Source of the DNA: Peptostreptococcaceae bacterium pGA-8
GTDB lineage: Bacteria > Bacillota > Clostridia > Peptostreptococcales > Anaerovoracaceae
Reading direction: 5' to 3'
Length of the DNA stretch: 64,000 bases
NCBI GenBank assembly: GCA_900112915.1
Contig: FONK01000002.1
Location: forward strand, 1-64,000
The notes under the pieces are model-generated. The model was not told the DNA's origin and did no database searches. It worked only from the letters and a program-made list of their open reading frames with translations. Of the stretch, positions 16,808-24,874 are shown piece by piece (the first letter of the stretch is position 1; each line of letters opens with the position of its first letter). A program made the position numbers and the translations under genes.

Positions 16808-18325
16808 ATGATTTTGTTAAAAGATGTTTCTTATGAATGGGAAGATGGGGAAGTTGCTTTAAAAAATATCAATCTTGAAATTAAAAAAGGTGAATTTGTT
16901 TTAATTTCAGGGAAAAGTGGAAGTGGTAAAAGTACTCTTGGAAGTGTAATGAATGGTCTTATTCCACATTATTATAAAGGCAAAATGCAAGGAGAAGCCT
17001 TTGCGTCCGGAAAAGATATAAGCAAATTATTACTTCATGAAGTAGGGCATATTGTAGGGACTGTATTTCAAGATCCAAGAAGTCAGTTTTTCACGACAAC
17101 GACAGATGAAGAAATAGCTTTTGGGCTTCAAACTATCTGCAAATCAAGAGATGAAATCAAACAGAGAGTAGAAGAAGTATATGTGGAGTTGGATATTGAG
17201 GAACTGAAAGGAAAATCTGTTTTTGAATTATCAAGCGGGCAGAAACAAAAGATAGCTATTGCAAGCATCTATGCAATGAATCCGAAAGTTTTAATTTTAG
17301 ATGAGCCTTCAGCAAATTTGGATATGAAAGCAACATTTGACCTATTTTTAATTTTGGAAAAATTAAAGAAAAAAGGAACAACGGTTGTTCTAATTGAACA
17401 TCGTTTGTACTATGTAAAATCTTTATTTGACCGTTTTCTTTTGGTGAAAGATGGAGAAATTGCACAGGACTTGAGTCGGGAAGAAGTTATCCATCTTGAA
17501 GGGGAGTTTTGGGATGATAATGGACTAAGAACTCTTGAATTAGAAGAATACAGGATAAGTGAGAAGAAAGATTTATATCAATTAAATGATGAAAGTATCA
17601 GTGGGAAAGGCTTGAAATTTTGTTACCCAAGTGCAACTAAGGTTGGAAATAAGCAAAACCAATACATCTTAAATCATCTTGATTTCAATATGGAGTCCGG
17701 AAAAGCCATTGGTCTTATTGGGTTAAATGGTACCGGGAAAACTACTTTTGCAAGGGTAATTTCAGGACTTGAGAAGATAAAAGAGGGGAAAATATGGGTG
17801 GAAAAAGATAAAGAGTTGAATCGTAAAGATTTAATGGATATGTCATATTTTGTATTTCAGGATTCAGACTATCAGTTGTTTTCGGAAAGTGTACTTGATG
17901 AAATGCTGCTTGGTATTTCAAGTAAAGATAAAAAAGAAAATACCCAAAAGGCAAAGTCTATTTTGAATGTACTTGGCTTAGATAAATACATTGATAAGCA
18001 TCCATTTGCTTTATCAAGAGGAGAAAAACAAAGGCTGACAATAGCTTGCGGAATGATGAAACAGGCAAAAGTTTTTATCTATGATGAACCAACATCAGGT
18101 TGTGATAAAGACTCAATGCTTTCAGTGGCAAAACTGATTGAAGAACAATTAAAAAATGGGACAACAGTTTTGGTGATAAGTCATGATTTTGAGTTTTTAG
18201 CGAACACAGTGAGCAAGCTCTGGGTAATGGGAGATGGAAAAATAGAAGATGTTTTGAATATGAGTGAAAGTAATAAATTTCTCATATTAGACAAGATGAG
18301 AGGAGGTAGAGAGCTTGATAGATAG
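16808..18325 (+). CDS. ECF transporter energising subunit, fused A-A' ATPases
   Basis: About 505 residues with two complete ABC ATPase domains in one chain. Domain 1 has GKSGSGKST, ELSSGQKQKIAIA and VLILDEPSANLD. Domain 2 has GLNGTGKTT, ALSRGEKQRLTIA and VFIYDEPTSGCD. This is the fused EcfA-EcfA' layout that powers energy-coupling-factor importers. The ATG at 16808 is 2 bases after the previous stop; the longer frame from 16781 has no ribosome site. The 3' end overlaps ecfT by 11 bases. Confidence 0.88.
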   Translation: MILLKDVSYEWEDGEVALKNINLEIKKGEFVLISGKSGSGKSTLGSVMNGLIPHYYKGKMQGEAFASGKDISKLLLHEVGHIVGTVFQDPRSQFFTTTTDEEIAFGLQTICKSRDEIKQRVEEVYVELDIEELKGKSVFELSSGQKQKIAIASIYAMNPKVLILDEPSANLDMKATFDLFLILEKLKKKGTTVVLIEHRLYYVKSLFDRFLLVKDGEIAQDLSREEVIHLEGEFWDDNGLRTLELEEYRISEKKDLYQLNDESISGKGLKFCYPSATKVGNKQNQYILNHLDFNMESGKAIGLIGLNGTGKTTFARVISGLEKIKEGKIWVEKDKELNRKDLMDMSYFVFQDSDYQLFSESVLDEMLLGISSKDKKENTQKAKSILNVLGLDKYIDKHPFALSRGEKQRLTIACGMMKQAKVFIYDEPTSGCDKDSMLSVAKLIEEQLKNGTTVLVISHDFEFLANTVSKLWVMGDGKIEDVLNMSESNKFLILDKMRGGRELDR

Positions 18326-19019
18326 AAAAACAGTCGATCCGAGAATAAAACTTACTCTGCTTCCAATTGTTGGATTTACTAGCTTTTTTATAAGCGATAC
18401 AATTCTACTTTTCGGACTGATTGCCTTTGCCTTTTTTCTGTATGTATACAGCAGTATGTGGAAAAGAGCATTACGCTTTATTTTGTTTTTTGTGCTTTTA
18501 TACTGCATAGAGTTAGGGCTTGGAAAGTTCCTAGAAGCAAACATAGCATTTGCGATATATATGTTTATTTACTTTGCATCAAGAATGACATTAATCGCTA
18601 TGTTTGGTGGATATATAACAAAGACTACAAGTGTAAGTGAAATGCTTGAAGCATTAAATAGAATGAAAGTACCCAGAAGCATTGGTATCCCTTTTAGTGT
18701 TTTGCTTAGGTTTGTTCCAACTATAAAAATAGAAATTAAGGCATTAAAAGAGAATATGAAGATTCGAGGAATCGTAACAAGCAGATTTTTCCCGTTGCTA
18801 CATCCAATTAAATATATTGAATATACGCTTGTTCCGCTTTTAATGAGAATGATTAAGATTTCAGATGAATTGTCAGCTTCAGCACTCATTAGAGGACTTG
18901 ATAGTGGTGAGAATAGGGTAACATTAACAGAATTGCGGTTTAGATGGGCAGACTTAATGATTGGACTATTAGGAGCTTTGATAATTGCTCTTGTGATAGT
19001 AATACAGAGAACTTATTAG
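18315..19019 (+). CDS. ECF transporter transmembrane subunit EcfT
   Basis: A 234-residue membrane protein (cd16914/EcfT type) with 4-5 membrane segments in the first ~110 residues. It has two coupling motifs that contact the ATPases: KENMKIRGIVTS and SASALIRGLDSG (the paired RG motifs). The TTG at 18315 is the start, since AGGAGGTAG lies 6-9 bases upstream inside the end of the ATPase gene. It couples the dual ATPase to the S-component that follows. Confidence 0.87.
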   Translation: MIDRKTVDPRIKLTLLPIVGFTSFFISDTILLFGLIAFAFFLYVYSSMWKRALRFILFFVLLYCIELGLGKFLEANIAFAIYMFIYFASRMTLIAMFGGYITKTTSVSEMLEALNRMKVPRSIGIPFSVLLRFVPTIKIEIKALKENMKIRGIVTSRFFPLLHPIKYIEYTLVPLLMRMIKISDELSASALIRGLDSGENRVTLTELRFRWADLMIGLLGALIIALVIVIQRTY

Positions 19020-19029
19020 GAGGACTTTT

Positions 19030-19614
19030 ATGAAAAACAAATTAAATGGTCGTGATTTTATTACAATCGGAATTTTTAATGCAATTGGAATTGTCATATA
19101 CATGGCAGCCAGCTTTGCTATGGCAACAACAGTTATAGGAGGATTTATTGCTTCAGGAGTTAGCTTTATGGTAGCTGCCACCGTTTATATTCTTATGGCT
19201 GTAAAAGTTAAAAAGAAGGGTGTATTTACAATATCAGGAACGCTTCTTGGTTTAATTGCATTGTCAGGAGGACATTTGCCTCATGCAGTCTTTGCTGTAA
19301 TCGGTGGAATTATATGTGATTTGATTATAGGAAATTATGAGAGCAAGGGACGAATGATTATTGGATATGGGACATTTGCATTAGCAGATTTTTTAGGGAC
19401 AGTAATTCCTGTGATTTTATTCGGGACAGCTTCTTTTGTGGAAAGAGCATCAAAATGGAAAATGAGCGAAGCACAAATAAATGAAGCATTATCTTATTTC
19501 AAAGTTTCGTGGGTAGTAGGCTTTGCCTTAATAACCTTTGTTCTTGCTTGCATAGGAGCATTAGTTGCGACAAGGATACTTAAAAAACATTTTGAGAAAG
19601 CAGGAGTGATTTAA
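19030..19614 (+). CDS. ECF S-component, Trep_Strep (MptS-like) family
   Basis: A 194-residue protein with about five or six membrane segments, matching the Trep_Strep conserved membrane family (TIGR02185) of ECF substrate-binding subunits: GRDFITIGIFNAIGIVIYM, GGHLPHAVFAVIGG, YGTFALADFLGTVIPVILFG. Substrate of this family is not established. It completes a dedicated ECF transporter (AA', T, S in one operon) directly behind a heterodimeric ABC pair. The ATG follows TAGGAGG with good spacing. Confidence 0.85.
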   Translation: MKNKLNGRDFITIGIFNAIGIVIYMAASFAMATTVIGGFIASGVSFMVAATVYILMAVKVKKKGVFTISGTLLGLIALSGGHLPHAVFAVIGGIICDLIIGNYESKGRMIIGYGTFALADFLGTVIPVILFGTASFVERASKWKMSEAQINEALSYFKVSWVVGFALITFVLACIGALVATRILKKHFEKAGVI

Positions 19615-20181
19615 ATAAAATTTAAAACATATTGAAAGAACAGCTTTCTTTCATTTAAGAAGACTTTTTATGCCGATGTGCAGAAATATAAAGTATATTG
19701 GCGAGAAAAAGAACACGAAAAGTATTTGGAGCAGGTGGACAAAAAAGCTACTTGCTCTTTTTTCATCATTGGATCATGATGAACATTTTATAGATAGCAT
19801 CGTTGATGTAGAAAAGATTGTTAAAAGAATTAACGAAGGAATTAATTTGCTTGATAAGGATGAGATTCAATCTGTTTGATGAAAAATACGGCATGGTTAT
19901 TGTCAATAATTCTTGGTATAATATAAGCATCACATCCTTGCAGTATTTCATAAAAGGCTCATTTAATTTAATCAGATGCAATATGTTGTGTGTCGCAATC
20001 AATCCGAAGGCAGTTTGTAGAAAACAGTGTAGCAGAGCAGGCTGCTACTACGATTAGCATCAGAAATTTAAGTAACTTATCACTTATTTTAACAAAAAGG
20101 CAAAAAACTGTGGAAACCAAGCAATTCAAGGAGTGAAAGTATTATAGATAGATAGATTTGAATTTGTGGAGGTATTCGTTT
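19615..20181. other. Decayed stretch after the transport cassette
   Basis: A hairpin TGAAAGAA/TTCTTTCA (19633-19653) with a nearby T-rich run is a weak terminator for the cassette. Beyond it, short frames in different phases (for example codons reading VYWREKEHEKYLEQVDKKA from about 19655, and LDHDEHFIDSIVDVEKIV near 19775) look like pieces of one or two frameshifted genes. I cannot name their family. No ribosome site fits any of them. Confidence 0.4.
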
Positions 20182-20307
20182 ATGAAGTGGTACGATGATA
20201 TGAATCAACAGGAAAAACGAAGCTTTAAAAAAGTAATTACAATATGCGCAGTAGGTGCGATTTTAATTCTGCTTATTCCTGTGTTTTTTCATGCTATTTT
20301 TAAATAA
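20182..20307 (+). CDS. Small single-pass membrane protein, 41 residues
   Basis: ATG at 20182 has GGAGG 10-14 bases upstream. The product has a charged N-terminus (MKWYDDMNQQEKRSFKKV) followed by one hydrophobic segment (TICAVGAILILLIPVFFHAIF). No family is recognised. It sits just before another small membrane gene and a broken SMI1/KNR4 gene. The ribosome site and clean topology favour a real gene, but length keeps confidence modest. Confidence 0.5.
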   Translation: MKWYDDMNQQEKRSFKKVITICAVGAILILLIPVFFHAIFK

Positions 20308-20382
20308 GAGACAACTTTCAGTTCCATACAGTCAAATCCCGGTTTGTAGGAATAAAAAATTTGAATTTACACAGGTGAGGAA

Positions 20383-20583
20383 ATGAAAAGAATGAGGGAA
20401 ATGTCAGTCTGTTTAATAGTGAACACTTTTGCTTTTTATGTGTTACCTTTTTGCATTAAGGATACAGGAAGTGGTATTTTTTTCTTATTGATTTTTATTC
20501 CGATTATTTGTTTTTTTATTTCCCTTATTTATGGAATTAAGCATTCTTTTAGGGAGATATATTTAGAACGATTATTCCGCTGA
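20383..20583 (+). CDS. Small membrane protein, probably 3'-frameshifted
   Basis: A 66-residue frame with an AGGTGAGG ribosome site, two hydrophobic segments (about residues 8-25 and 31-52) and a charged end. The last residues (YLERLFR) look like a frame change: the alternative frame continues as IIPLKKIATQ towards the SMI1/KNR4 remnant. The intact protein was therefore probably longer. No family identified. Confidence 0.45.
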   Translation: MKRMREMSVCLIVNTFAFYVLPFCIKDTGSGIFFLLIFIPIICFFISLIYGIKHSFREIYLERLFR

Positions 20584-20584
20584 A

Positions 20585-20794
20585 GAAGATAGCAACGCAA
20601 AAAGTAGTTGGAGGAAAGGACTCTCGAAATGTCCCTCAAGACATAAAAAGTATTGAAGAAGTATTGAGGAAGAACTGGGATATAAATTAACACAGTCTTA
20701 TATTGAGCTTATAAAGCATAATAATGGTGGAACCCTTATATATGATGTTTTTGGTCCGGACCATAGAGAGTTTTGTATAATTGTAATGAGGTGA
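20585..20794 (+). pseudogene. SMI1/KNR4-type (SUKH) protein remnant
   Basis: The reading frame contains VPQDIKSIEEV and, after a frameshift near 20680, EEELGYKLTQSYIELIKHNNGGT. This is the start of the SMI1/KNR4 (SUKH) fold, found widely as immunity proteins of polymorphic toxin systems and in other roles. It then stops after a short tail. The frameshift and missing C-terminal half make it non-functional. Confidence 0.6.
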
Positions 20795-20800
20795 AAAGGC

Positions 20801-21307
20801 ATGGGAATGATAGCTAATTATCAGTATTTAAGCGATAAGAATTTAAAAGAACTGAAATCTTTTAATGCAGAAGATGGGGAAATTTTTGATGCAGTTGAAG
20901 AGTGGAATGAAGAAGCTGAGATGCTGCTTGATATAGATAAGATGTGGGATGTACTTCATTTTGTCCTTACAGGGATTGACAGCAGTGCGCCAATTGAAAA
21001 CAACCCCCTTAGTGAAGCTGTTATCGGAGTATCTTCTATCGATGATATTGAAGAGTTTATAGCTTATACAGAAAAAGAAAGAATTGCTGATATTGTTTCG
21101 GCTTTGGAAAGCTTTGATATAGAAAGAGCATTGGAAAATTTCAGTATGAGAAAGTGCAAAGAAGCCGACTTATACCCGGACATTTGGGATTATGAGGAAG
21201 AGGCAGATGAAATCAAAGAAGAGATAAGAGAATGTTTTAGGAATATGAAAGAGTTTTATAAAAATATACTTGAAGCTAATGGTAATGTGATGGTTACGAT
21301 TTACTAG
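20801..21307 (+). CDS. DUF1877 (YfbM-like) protein
   Basis: A 168-residue acidic soluble protein of the DUF1877/YfbM family. It opens MGMIANYQYLSD, has the family core IDKMWDVLHFVLTG, and includes the ENNPLSEAVIGVSSIDD block. GAGGTGAAAAGG precedes the ATG. Its function is not established; DUF1877 genes often lie near SMI1/KNR4 and other immunity-type genes, as here. It is the last gene of the accessory island before rnr. Confidence 0.8.
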   Translation: MGMIANYQYLSDKNLKELKSFNAEDGEIFDAVEEWNEEAEMLLDIDKMWDVLHFVLTGIDSSAPIENNPLSEAVIGVSSIDDIEEFIAYTEKERIADIVSALESFDIERALENFSMRKCKEADLYPDIWDYEEEADEIKEEIRECFRNMKEFYKNILEANGNVMVTIY

Positions 21308-21389
21308 GTCGGGTGAATATAGGGAAGCAACTTTCATGAGATAATAGTGGAGCAATGAAACCCGTTGCAAAATATGTAATTGGTTTTAA

Positions 21390-21398
21390 TGGTATAAT
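21390..21398 (+). promoter_or_regulatory. Extended -10 promoter for rnr
   Basis: TGGTATAAT (TATAAT at 21393-21398) is a perfect extended -10 element. No good -35 is seen at the usual spacing. Transcription would start about 21405, giving a leader of roughly 37 bases before the rnr ATG. Confidence 0.6.
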
Positions 21399-21441
21399 GC
21401 AGGCTCATCGGAGCTTAAATGATATATAGATTGGATAAAAA

Positions 21442-23382
21442 ATGGCAAAAAATAAGAATAAGGCTAGAGGCAAGGTTATTTCCGGCAAGGTTATAAAAAC
21501 CAGAGGGGGCTGTGGATACCTGACGCCTGCCGAAGAGTTTGGCATGGCAGGCCAGGTATACATCGCCGGACAACATATGAAAGACGCAATGTCCGGCGAT
21601 GTGGCAACAGCGGAGCTGTTGCCACAGCCCCTCTGGGCGAAGGGCCCTGAGGCCTTCATTACACAAGTGACAGAACGGGCCTTCGCCACAGTGGTAGGAA
21701 CCCTCGAAATAACAGGACAAAGCGGGTTCCTAATTCCTATCAGCAGAGAGCTGAAGGAAGATATTTATGTACCTAAAAACAGGCTTTTCGGTGCGAAAAA
21801 CGGTGATAAGGTTAGAGTTGAAATTAAAAAATATCCTAAGGATGGGAGATTAGCCGAGGGAGCCGTTGCGGAAATAATTGCAAGAGCTAATGACCCGGAA
21901 GCCCTGGTAAAATCTGTATTAGCAGATAATAATATTATTGAGGAGTTCCCGGCAGAGGTATACAAGGAAATAAATTCTTCAGCTTGGGTTTATGATGAGG
22001 TTAATCGTTTAGATCTCAGGAATGAGCATATCATAACAATAGATGGTGCTCATTCCAAGGATTTGGATGATGCAATATCCTTGAAAATCTTGGAAAACGG
22101 CAATTATCAGCTGGGAGTTCATATTGCGGATGTAAGTTTTTTTGTGGACAATAATTCGGCTTTGGATGAAGAGGCTCTTAGGAGAGGAAACAGCATTTAT
22201 TTAATTAATTATGTGGTACCAATGCTGCCTAAAATTTTATCCAACAACCTGTGCAGCCTTGCAGAGAACGAAGATAAATTTACTTTAAGTTGTATTATGG
22301 AAATTGATAAGGAAGGGAATGTACTTAACAGCAGCTTTTCAGAAACTATAATCAGATCCTCCGGAAGACTGGTATACGATGATGTTTCAGACTTAATCGA
22401 ATATAACCTTTGTAATAAAGGTCTTGAACCCCATAAAGAGATGATTATGGAAATGGCAAGGCTTGCAGCTGTGTTGAGGAGAAAGAGAGAAGGGTCAGGC
22501 AGCATTGATTTTGATCTTGATGAAGCTGAATTTGAAATCGATGAAAAGGGAATTCCGGTTGAGGTATTTCCTTCTGAAAGAAGGACTGCAAACCGTTTAA
22601 TTGAAGAATTTATGTTATGTGCTAATAAGGCCGTAGCTGAGCATTTCTTCTGGATGAATTATCCGTTTATCTACAGGGTTCATGAGAAGCCAAGCCCTGA
22701 GAAGATCGTTGAACTTAAGTCTTTTTTGAGGGGTGTAGGTATCTCACTTCCTTTAAATGAAGGTAACTTGCATCCTACGGCACTGAACAAGGTTTTAGAT
22801 GAGGCTGAAAAGCTGGGGAAGCTTTCCTTAGTAAATTCGGTAATGGTTAAGGCTATGCAGAAGGCATATTATTCGCCGCAATGCCTTGGTCATTACGGAC
22901 TTGCATTTAAACACTATTGCCACTTCACTTCACCTATAAGGCGTTATGCCGACCTGTTTATTCACCGCGTAATTAAAAGGAGCATTAAGGAGGGATTTTC
23001 AGAACAGGAAATGTCTTCTTATTTCAATAAGGCAGCCTTGGCATCCCAAGTAATTTCTTTAACTGAAAGAAAGGCCCTTCAGATGGAACGCCGTGTTGAA
23101 AAAATTATGAAGGCAAGATTTATGGAGCAATGGATAGGTTGTGAAGCAAAGGGAACTATAAGTGGAGTAATGAGCTTTGGATTTTTTGTTCGACTGGAGA
23201 ATACTGTGGAAGGGCTTGTGTCGGTAGATAGCTTATATGATGATTATTATATTTTAGATAAAAATAACTATAGGCTCCAGGGAGAATCCACCGGAAAAAC
23301 CTATAGTTTAGGCGATAATGTCAATATAGTTGTAGTAGGTGTAGATGCCGCTTCCGGAGAGATTGATTTTAAAATGGCTTAA
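21442..23382 (+). CDS. rnr: Ribonuclease R (RNase II family 3'-5' exoribonuclease)
   Basis: 646 residues: OB/cold-shock-type domains (~1-155), the RNB catalytic domain with the Asp cluster D201, D207, D209, D210 (DGAHSKDLDDAI), the FTSPIRRYAD motif, and a C-terminal S1 domain (~560-640). It is shorter than E. coli RNase R because the N-terminal helix-turn-helix is missing, as in many Clostridia. It degrades structured RNA. The ribosome site is weak. The first 250 bases are clearly richer in GC than the surroundings and can fold into strong hairpins (21600-21651). It converges on the trk operon with only 9 bases between stop codons. Confidence 0.92.
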   Translation: MAKNKNKARGKVISGKVIKTRGGCGYLTPAEEFGMAGQVYIAGQHMKDAMSGDVATAELLPQPLWAKGPEAFITQVTERAFATVVGTLEITGQSGFLIPISRELKEDIYVPKNRLFGAKNGDKVRVEIKKYPKDGRLAEGAVAEIIARANDPEALVKSVLADNNIIEEFPAEVYKEINSSAWVYDEVNRLDLRNEHIITIDGAHSKDLDDAISLKILENGNYQLGVHIADVSFFVDNNSALDEEALRRGNSIYLINYVVPMLPKILSNNLCSLAENEDKFTLSCIMEIDKEGNVLNSSFSETIIRSSGRLVYDDVSDLIEYNLCNKGLEPHKEMIMEMARLAAVLRRKREGSGSIDFDLDEAEFEIDEKGIPVEVFPSERRTANRLIEEFMLCANKAVAEHFFWMNYPFIYRVHEKPSPEKIVELKSFLRGVGISLPLNEGNLHPTALNKVLDEAEKLGKLSLVNSVMVKAMQKAYYSPQCLGHYGLAFKHYCHFTSPIRRYADLFIHRVIKRSIKEGFSEQEMSSYFNKAALASQVISLTERKALQMERRVEKIMKARFMEQWIGCEAKGTISGVMSFGFFVRLENTVEGLVSVDSLYDDYYILDKNNYRLQGESTGKTYSLGDNVNIVVVGVDAASGEIDFKMA

Positions 23383-23391
23383 GCTAAATTG

Positions 23392-24855
23392 TTATCTAAC
23401 CTGATCAGGTTTCCAGAAGGATCTGGAAAATAGTACAGCTACAGCATATAGTTCAAGCCTTCCCAAAAGCATTAGAATGGCAGAAATTATTTTTCCGAAA
23501 TCAGAGAAGACTCCATAATTACCATCAGAAATTTCTCCAAGACCACTTCCGTTGTTTGAAATAGCTGAAAGGGCGGCAGTCAATGTAGTGGTCATATCTT
23601 TGTTTTCAAGAGAGAGCAACAATATGCCTCCGGCATACATTGTAAAGAACAGCATGATATAAACAGTTACAGCCGTTGCTGTGGAAGCCTTGACCGGGTT
23701 TCCTCCTAAAAGCACCGGCTTTATTGCTCTTGGATGAATTCTTTTATAAATTCCTCTAACTATAAGTTTAAATGATATCATTACTCTTATAGCCTTAAGA
23801 GAGCCTGAGGTTGAAAGGGAACATCCTCCCATTATCATTAAGAAGATTAAAACCGCCTGACATATTGTTGGCCATGTTGATATATTTGAGACTGAAAAGC
23901 CCGAAGTTGAGCCGAAGGAAACCACCTGAACGGTAGCAGCTCCAAGGGCATTAAATATATTGGTATAGGTTCCTGAATACCACAGTGCTCCACCACAAAT
24001 CAAAGAGCAAATCAGCAATATTAAAAGATAGCTTTTAACCTCAATATCCTTAAATGCTCTGGAGAATTGCCCTATATACATGAGAAAATACACCTTGAAG
24101 TTAATTGAAGCAAGTATTGAGAATAAGGTAATTACAGTCTTTGTATAAGGTGAGAAATTAAGAATAATTTCCCCTCTGGTATCGAAAATTCCGGAAGTGC
24201 TTACGGTACTCAATGTGTTAAGCAAGGCTTCAAAAAATCCCATATCACCTAAATTAAGCAAAATAAGTTCAATTAATGTCATTATAAGGTATATTTCGTA
24301 GGCAATCTTTGCAGTATCACTGATCCTTGCAGACATCTTAGTAAGCTCAGGGCCGGTAAGTTCAGAGGAAACAATGTTTTTTCCACCGACACCTAAAGCA
24401 GGGAAGATGCTTATTGTAAGCACTAAAATACCCATGCCTCCAAGCCAATTTGTTGTTGCCTTCCAAAGCATTAGAGATTTTGTCATTGAGCATGATGGAA
24501 TTACGTAAGAGCTTGTTGTAGTCCAGCCGGCAACGGACTCAAAGAAACAATCAGCCAAGGAATATCCTTCAATGGAAATTAAATAAGGAATTGATCCAAG
24601 CATAGACACGATTATCCAGCTTAAAAGGGCAATGATAAATCCTTCCCTTGAGGTTAGCTTGCGATTGTAATCTCTGAGCTTCTTAAAGAAAAAGATTCCA
24701 AAAGAAATTGAAACAAGTGAAAGCAGTATAAGAGGCCACATTACTTCTGTTTCATGGTACTTAAAGGCCGCAAGCCAGGAAGGAATCATGGCTACACCTT
24801 CAAATAACAATATGAAAGATATGGTTTTTAATATGATTTTGTAATTAAAGTTCAT
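23392..24855 (-). CDS. trkH: TrkH-type cation transporter with Ser in filter position 1
   Basis: A 487-residue protein with the four-fold M1-P-M2 architecture of TrkH/KtrB. The filter regions read TTTSSY (S115 instead of Gly), STSGIF, STSGFS and NNGSGLG. The first filter Gly is therefore Ser while the others keep Gly; the upstream paralogue has Gly at the same residue number. Ser at this position marks Na+-permeable class 1 HKT proteins in plants, so ion selectivity may differ. It is the last gene of trkA-trkH-trkH, 19 bases after its paralogue. TrkH channels are gated by TrkA. Confidence 0.88.
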   Translation of the reverse strand: MNFNYKIILKTISFILLFEGVAMIPSWLAAFKYHETEVMWPLILLSLVSISFGIFFFKKLRDYNRKLTSREGFIIALLSWIIVSMLGSIPYLISIEGYSLADCFFESVAGWTTTSSYVIPSCSMTKSLMLWKATTNWLGGMGILVLTISIFPALGVGGKNIVSSELTGPELTKMSARISDTAKIAYEIYLIMTLIELILLNLGDMGFFEALLNTLSTVSTSGIFDTRGEIILNFSPYTKTVITLFSILASINFKVYFLMYIGQFSRAFKDIEVKSYLLILLICSLICGGALWYSGTYTNIFNALGAATVQVVSFGSTSGFSVSNISTWPTICQAVLIFLMIMGGCSLSTSGSLKAIRVMISFKLIVRGIYKRIHPRAIKPVLLGGNPVKASTATAVTVYIMLFFTMYAGGILLLSLENKDMTTTLTAALSAISNNGSGLGEISDGNYGVFSDFGKIISAILMLLGRLELYAVAVLFSRSFWKPDQVR

Positions 24856-24874
24856 AAATATCTCCCCTTAAACG

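Noticed and set aside
19670-19879. 69-codon frame as an intact small gene
   Set aside because: No ribosome site. Neighbouring frames carry equally protein-like pieces, which points to a frameshifted remnant.
20140-20160. Short tandem ATAG repeat as a slippage tract
   Set aside because: Only a few units, in non-coding DNA, with no gene whose frame it would alter.
21405-21720. Minus-strand frames opposite the start of rnr
   Set aside because: They arise from the locally GC-rich coding sequence and have no recognisable product or ribosome site.
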